Shown: one piece after another, positions 13,905 to 15,693 of the stretch
How the letters are laid out: each line of letters begins with the position of its first letter
Numbering within the stretch: position 1 is the first letter of the stretch
From: Clostridia bacterium
Lineage (GTDB): Bacteria > Bacillota > Clostridia > Oscillospirales > Acutalibacteraceae
Assembly: GCA_900754145.1 (NCBI GenBank)
Contig: CAAEBW010000065.1
Span: forward strand, 1 to 15,693
Direction of reading: 5' to 3'
Length of the DNA: 15,693 nucleotides
The notes under the pieces: model-generated
Seen by the model: the letters and a program-made list of their open reading frames with translations, nothing else
Told to the model about the DNA's origin: nothing
The model's database searches: none
Made by a program: the position numbers and the translations under genes

Positions 13905-15475
13905 AATCTTGCTCCCATACGCCAAAATCTTCTTTGCGGTTTTGGTGCGGGCAGTGCTAAAACACTTGTAGATTCAGGCAACTCGATCTTTTCATCCCAG
14001 ACCGACGGATGAGGAAAAGAGGTGGATTTGGTATCGAACACATCTGCAGGGTCTACCGGAATAAACTTTCCGCCGCAGCTGGCTCTTACCCTAATATCAG
14101 GTAATACCTTATCAAGTCTCCCCATAACGGCATATAACCGCGTGGGCTTTTCATCCTCATCGTCAACAGAGGAAAAGTGCGCCGGCATTGTATTATGGGA
14201 ATGGATATCCATTACATGAATCATATGTTCGGGATATTCTTCGTCCATAACCGAATCAACGCTTGTATGGGTTAGTTTTTGCTTTGGTATCCGAACGGTG
14301 TATTTGTTTCGCTTTGTATCAAAAAGGATATGCACCAGAGCCTCTAACCGGTATCTTTCGGAAAGTCCCGCAAAGAAGTCCCAGATGAACAGCAAAAGCG
14401 ACATCGGGATTTTCGGAACGGTCATTTGAAAGCCGGGATTTACCGTCTCAAACTCGGGCAAATAATCCACCTGAGCCGTAAAAGTTCCAACGGGCGTGTT
14501 TCGCATCTGGTAGAGCCTCCCGTCCGAAGACGGGAGGAGGACAATAGCCTTATCGCTTTTATGTGCGTCTGCAACGGTTGTGCAAAACTCCTTGTAGGAT
14601 GACAAAGGAATTACTTCACCCTTGCTTTGCATCTTAACACGTGGCTTAACGATACATTCGGGGTTCTTGTCGGCATCGGATTTTCCTTTTTTGATACCGT
14701 CAATAAATTTTTTTGATTTTTCGATTTCCGCCTTGATTTCATACACCTTATCCGAGCCGGGATTATTGATAGTCTTGCTTTCCTTACCGTAGGTAACAGT
14801 CCACTCAACCTTTTTGCTTTCGGCTAATTCCGGGAAGTCCGTTTCGTATTTCTCACGGAGATCCTCAAAGGTGCAATCACGGTCGGTAATCGGTTCTTTT
14901 GCTTTGACATAGCAGAAAACAGCGTCACGGGCAGCACAGCTTTCTACCAAACGGCTTTCGCTCTGCGCCTTTGCGTTAGCAAAAGCAGCGTTGAACGGAT
15001 CAGCCACATCGGCGATAGTCTGCTGTACGGGAGCCTCGGCAGGTGGATTTACGGCGGGAGCAGGTGCAGCGGGAGATTGTGCAACAGGAACCTGAACTGC
15101 GGGTGCTTGTGCGGCAGTAGGCGTCTGTGCCATAGCCGCCTCAAACATTGAGCCTTGTGCGGGAGCAGGCGCCGATACATTATTCTGCACAGGAGCCTGT
15201 ACCTGCTGCGGTACCGCTTGGGGTGCCGCCTGCGTAGCCTGATATACGGGCTGTGGCGGTACGGCTGTGGGTTGTACGGGCGGTGCCGTCTGTTGTGGCA
15301 TCTGCGTAACCTGTGCTTGCGCTACGGGCTGTACTGCAGGTGCCGGGGGTTGTGTCTGGGCATTTTGAACAACAGGTTGGGTAGCAGGTGCGCCGAACGG
15401 AAAATTATCAAACATTCCGTCGCCGTTTTCCTCCATTTCCAAAAAATCGTTCAGGGGGTTCATGCTTTCACTCAT
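13901..15475 (-). CDS. JAB/JAMM metalloprotease (PRTRC protein A-like) with Pro/Gln/Ala linker
   Basis: A 524-residue protein. Residues ~30-155 are low-complexity Pro/Gln/Ala/Val. Residues ~180-240 contain CTFEDLREKYETDFPELAES and VEWTVTYGKESKTI, which I read as a possible PRTRC-C/Prok_Ub-like segment. The C-terminal catalytic domain (~340-480) has a full JAMM motif: His425-Ser-His427, seven residues, Ser435, two residues, Asp438 (IHSHNTMPAHFSSVDDED), with Glu378 as candidate upstream acid. The context DIHSH...MPA-x-FS-x-x-DD is that of PRTRC protein A. JAMM proteins are zinc isopeptidases that remove ubiquitin-like proteins. ATG 15475 has GAAAGGA twelve bases upstream, rather far. It is the first gene of the operon, behind two terminators, and is coupled to the E1-like gene. 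Confidence 0.87.
   Translation of the reverse strand: MSESMNPLNDFLEMEENGDGMFDNFPFGAPATQPVVQNAQTQPPAPAVQPVAQAQVTQMPQQTAPPVQPTAVPPQPVYQATQAAPQAVPQQVQAPVQNNVSAPAPAQGSMFEAAMAQTPTAAQAPAVQVPVAQSPAAPAPAVNPPAEAPVQQTIADVADPFNAAFANAKAQSESRLVESCAARDAVFCYVKAKEPITDRDCTFEDLREKYETDFPELAESKKVEWTVTYGKESKTINNPGSDKVYEIKAEIEKSKKFIDGIKKGKSDADKNPECIVKPRVKMQSKGEVIPLSSYKEFCTTVADAHKSDKAIVLLPSSDGRLYQMRNTPVGTFTAQVDYLPEFETVNPGFQMTVPKIPMSLLLFIWDFFAGLSERYRLEALVHILFDTKRNKYTVRIPKQKLTHTSVDSVMDEEYPEHMIHVMDIHSHNTMPAHFSSVDDEDEKPTRLYAVMGRLDKVLPDIRVRASCGGKFIPVDPADVFDTKSTSFPHPSVWDEKIELPESTSVLALPAPKPQRRFWRMGARL
13912..13916 (-). promoter_or_regulatory. Ribosome site deciding the ThiF/E1-like start
   Basis: GGGAG on the minus strand, seven bases before ATG 13904. 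It lies in the last codons of the JAB gene and supports the coupled ATGA start over the upstream TTG. Confidence 0.65.
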
Positions 15476-15512
15476 GATTTAGGGTCGTCCTTTCTTTTTT
15501 TATTTGTAAAAC

Positions 15513-15553
15513 AAAAAAGACCGGCCCCCATCTCCGAAGAGTGAAAGCCGGTC
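15513..15553 (-). terminator. Leader terminator 2, long stem with UUCG loop
   Basis: On the minus strand a stem of about 16 bp is anchored by GACCGGC/GCCGGTC, contains three consecutive T-G wobbles and one bulged A, and is capped by a C(TTCG)G tetraloop. It is followed by six T (15518-15513). The wobbles would be A-C mismatches on the other strand, so this acts on minus-strand RNA. It ends only ~38 bp before the JAB start codon, leaving no room for a normal promoter after it. Confidence 0.85.
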
Positions 15554-15591
15554 ATTCTTTGTAATTACCGATTGGATTTATTTAATTGTCT

Positions 15592-15604
15592 CTGCTTTTA
15601 GCAG
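15592..15604 (-). other. Small leader hairpin between the two terminators
   Basis: CTGC-TAAAA-GCAG on the minus strand, directly after the U-tract of leader terminator 1. It is short and could arise by chance, but its position suggests it is part of the folded leader. The rest of 15554-15591 shows only an AT-rich spacer; a weak promoter there cannot be excluded. Confidence 0.4.
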
Positions 15605-15605
15605 T

Positions 15606-15644
15606 AAAAAAGGCGGAACTATCCCGTTAGAGATAATTCCGACC
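15606..15644 (-). terminator. Leader terminator 1
   Basis: On the minus strand CGGAATTATC pairs with GATAGTTCCG (one G-U), extended outward by GG/CC across a bulged T and inward by two more pairs around a TAAC loop. Six T follow (15611-15606). It ends ~130 bp upstream of the JAB start and either closes an operon entering from the right or is the first of two attenuators. Confidence 0.82.
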
Positions 15645-15650
15645 TGTTTC

Positions 15651-15691
15651 ATCAAACCTATGTCCCCCGAGGGGGAACTCAATCAAACCTA
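15651..15691. repeat. 10-bp direct repeat flanking a C5/G5 palindrome
   Basis: ATCAAACCTA occurs at 15651-15660 and again at 15682-15691, exactly 31 bp apart. Between them is the palindrome TCCCCCGAGGGGGA (15663-15676), a 6-bp stem with a 2-nt loop. On the minus strand this gives TAGGTTTGAT, a C5/G5 hairpin, TAGGTTTGAT, just before leader terminator 1. It may be a protein binding site, part of a folded leader RNA, or an origin-type structure. More copies could lie beyond the window edge. Confidence 0.6.
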
Positions 15692-15693
15692 AG

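Noticed and set aside
15005..15370. Repetitive DNA in the linker region considered as a CRISPR or tandem repeat array
   Set aside because: The repeats are irregular Pro/Gln/Ala codons in frame, with no constant repeat unit or spacers.
15155..15544. Plus-strand frame of 129 codons rich in Leu, Arg, Gly, Tyr and Cys
   Set aside because: It is the antisense of the Pro/Gln/Ala linker of the JAB gene and continues through the leader terminator; composition is a shadow of the repeat-rich linker and no ribosome site was noted.

Overview
The window looks like part of a mobile element (integrative conjugative element or large plasmid) from a Clostridia-type Firmicute, probably a gut Oscillospiraceae or Lachnospiraceae relative. 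The evidence is strong AGGAGG and GAAAGGA ribosome sites, moderate GC, intrinsic terminators with U-tracts, a DpnD/PcfM-type small protein, and long runs of tightly packed or overlapping minus-strand genes with no housekeeping function. No integrase, relaxase, type IV secretion gene, rRNA, tRNA or CRISPR array is visible, so the element type is inferred.

Layout: bases 1-488 hold the 3' end of an AT-rich plus-strand gene, perhaps with a CBM9-like C-terminal fold, closed by an intrinsic terminator. The short stretch 531-630 carries a large hairpin and looks like the junction between that gene and the element operon. From 631 to 15475 everything is on the minus strand: 21 genes that read right to left. 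In transcription order they are: a JAB/JAMM protease with a long Pro/Gln/Ala linker; a ThiF/E1-like protein; two small unknown proteins; an internal terminator; a radical SAM protein; a DUF6094-like DNA methyltransferase; a sigma-like protein; three unknown proteins; a PRTRC-B/E2-like protein; a Rad52/Rad22-type annealing protein; a membrane-anchored coiled-coil protein; a Rad50/SbcC-like ATPase with a CPTC zinc hook; a CHC2-Toprim primase; five small or unknown proteins; and a DpnD/PcfM-family protein. Bases 15476-15693 are the operon leader, with two strong tandem intrinsic terminators and a 10-bp direct repeat flanking a C5/G5 hairpin.

How it may work together: JAB, E1-like and E2-like proteins are the core of the PRTRC (ParB-related, ThiF-related cassette) ubiquitin-like system known mostly from proteobacterial elements. 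The JAB protein may also contain a fused PRTRC-C/Prok_Ub-like segment. Here the set is spread through an operon that also encodes strand annealing, an SMC-type ATPase, priming and DNA methylation. One inference is that a ubiquitin-like conjugation/deconjugation pathway controls element replication or recombination proteins. Six of the 21 minus-strand proteins end in Ala-Ala, resembling ClpXP/ssrA-type degrons, which would fit programmed turnover. Functional claims beyond family recognition are inference.
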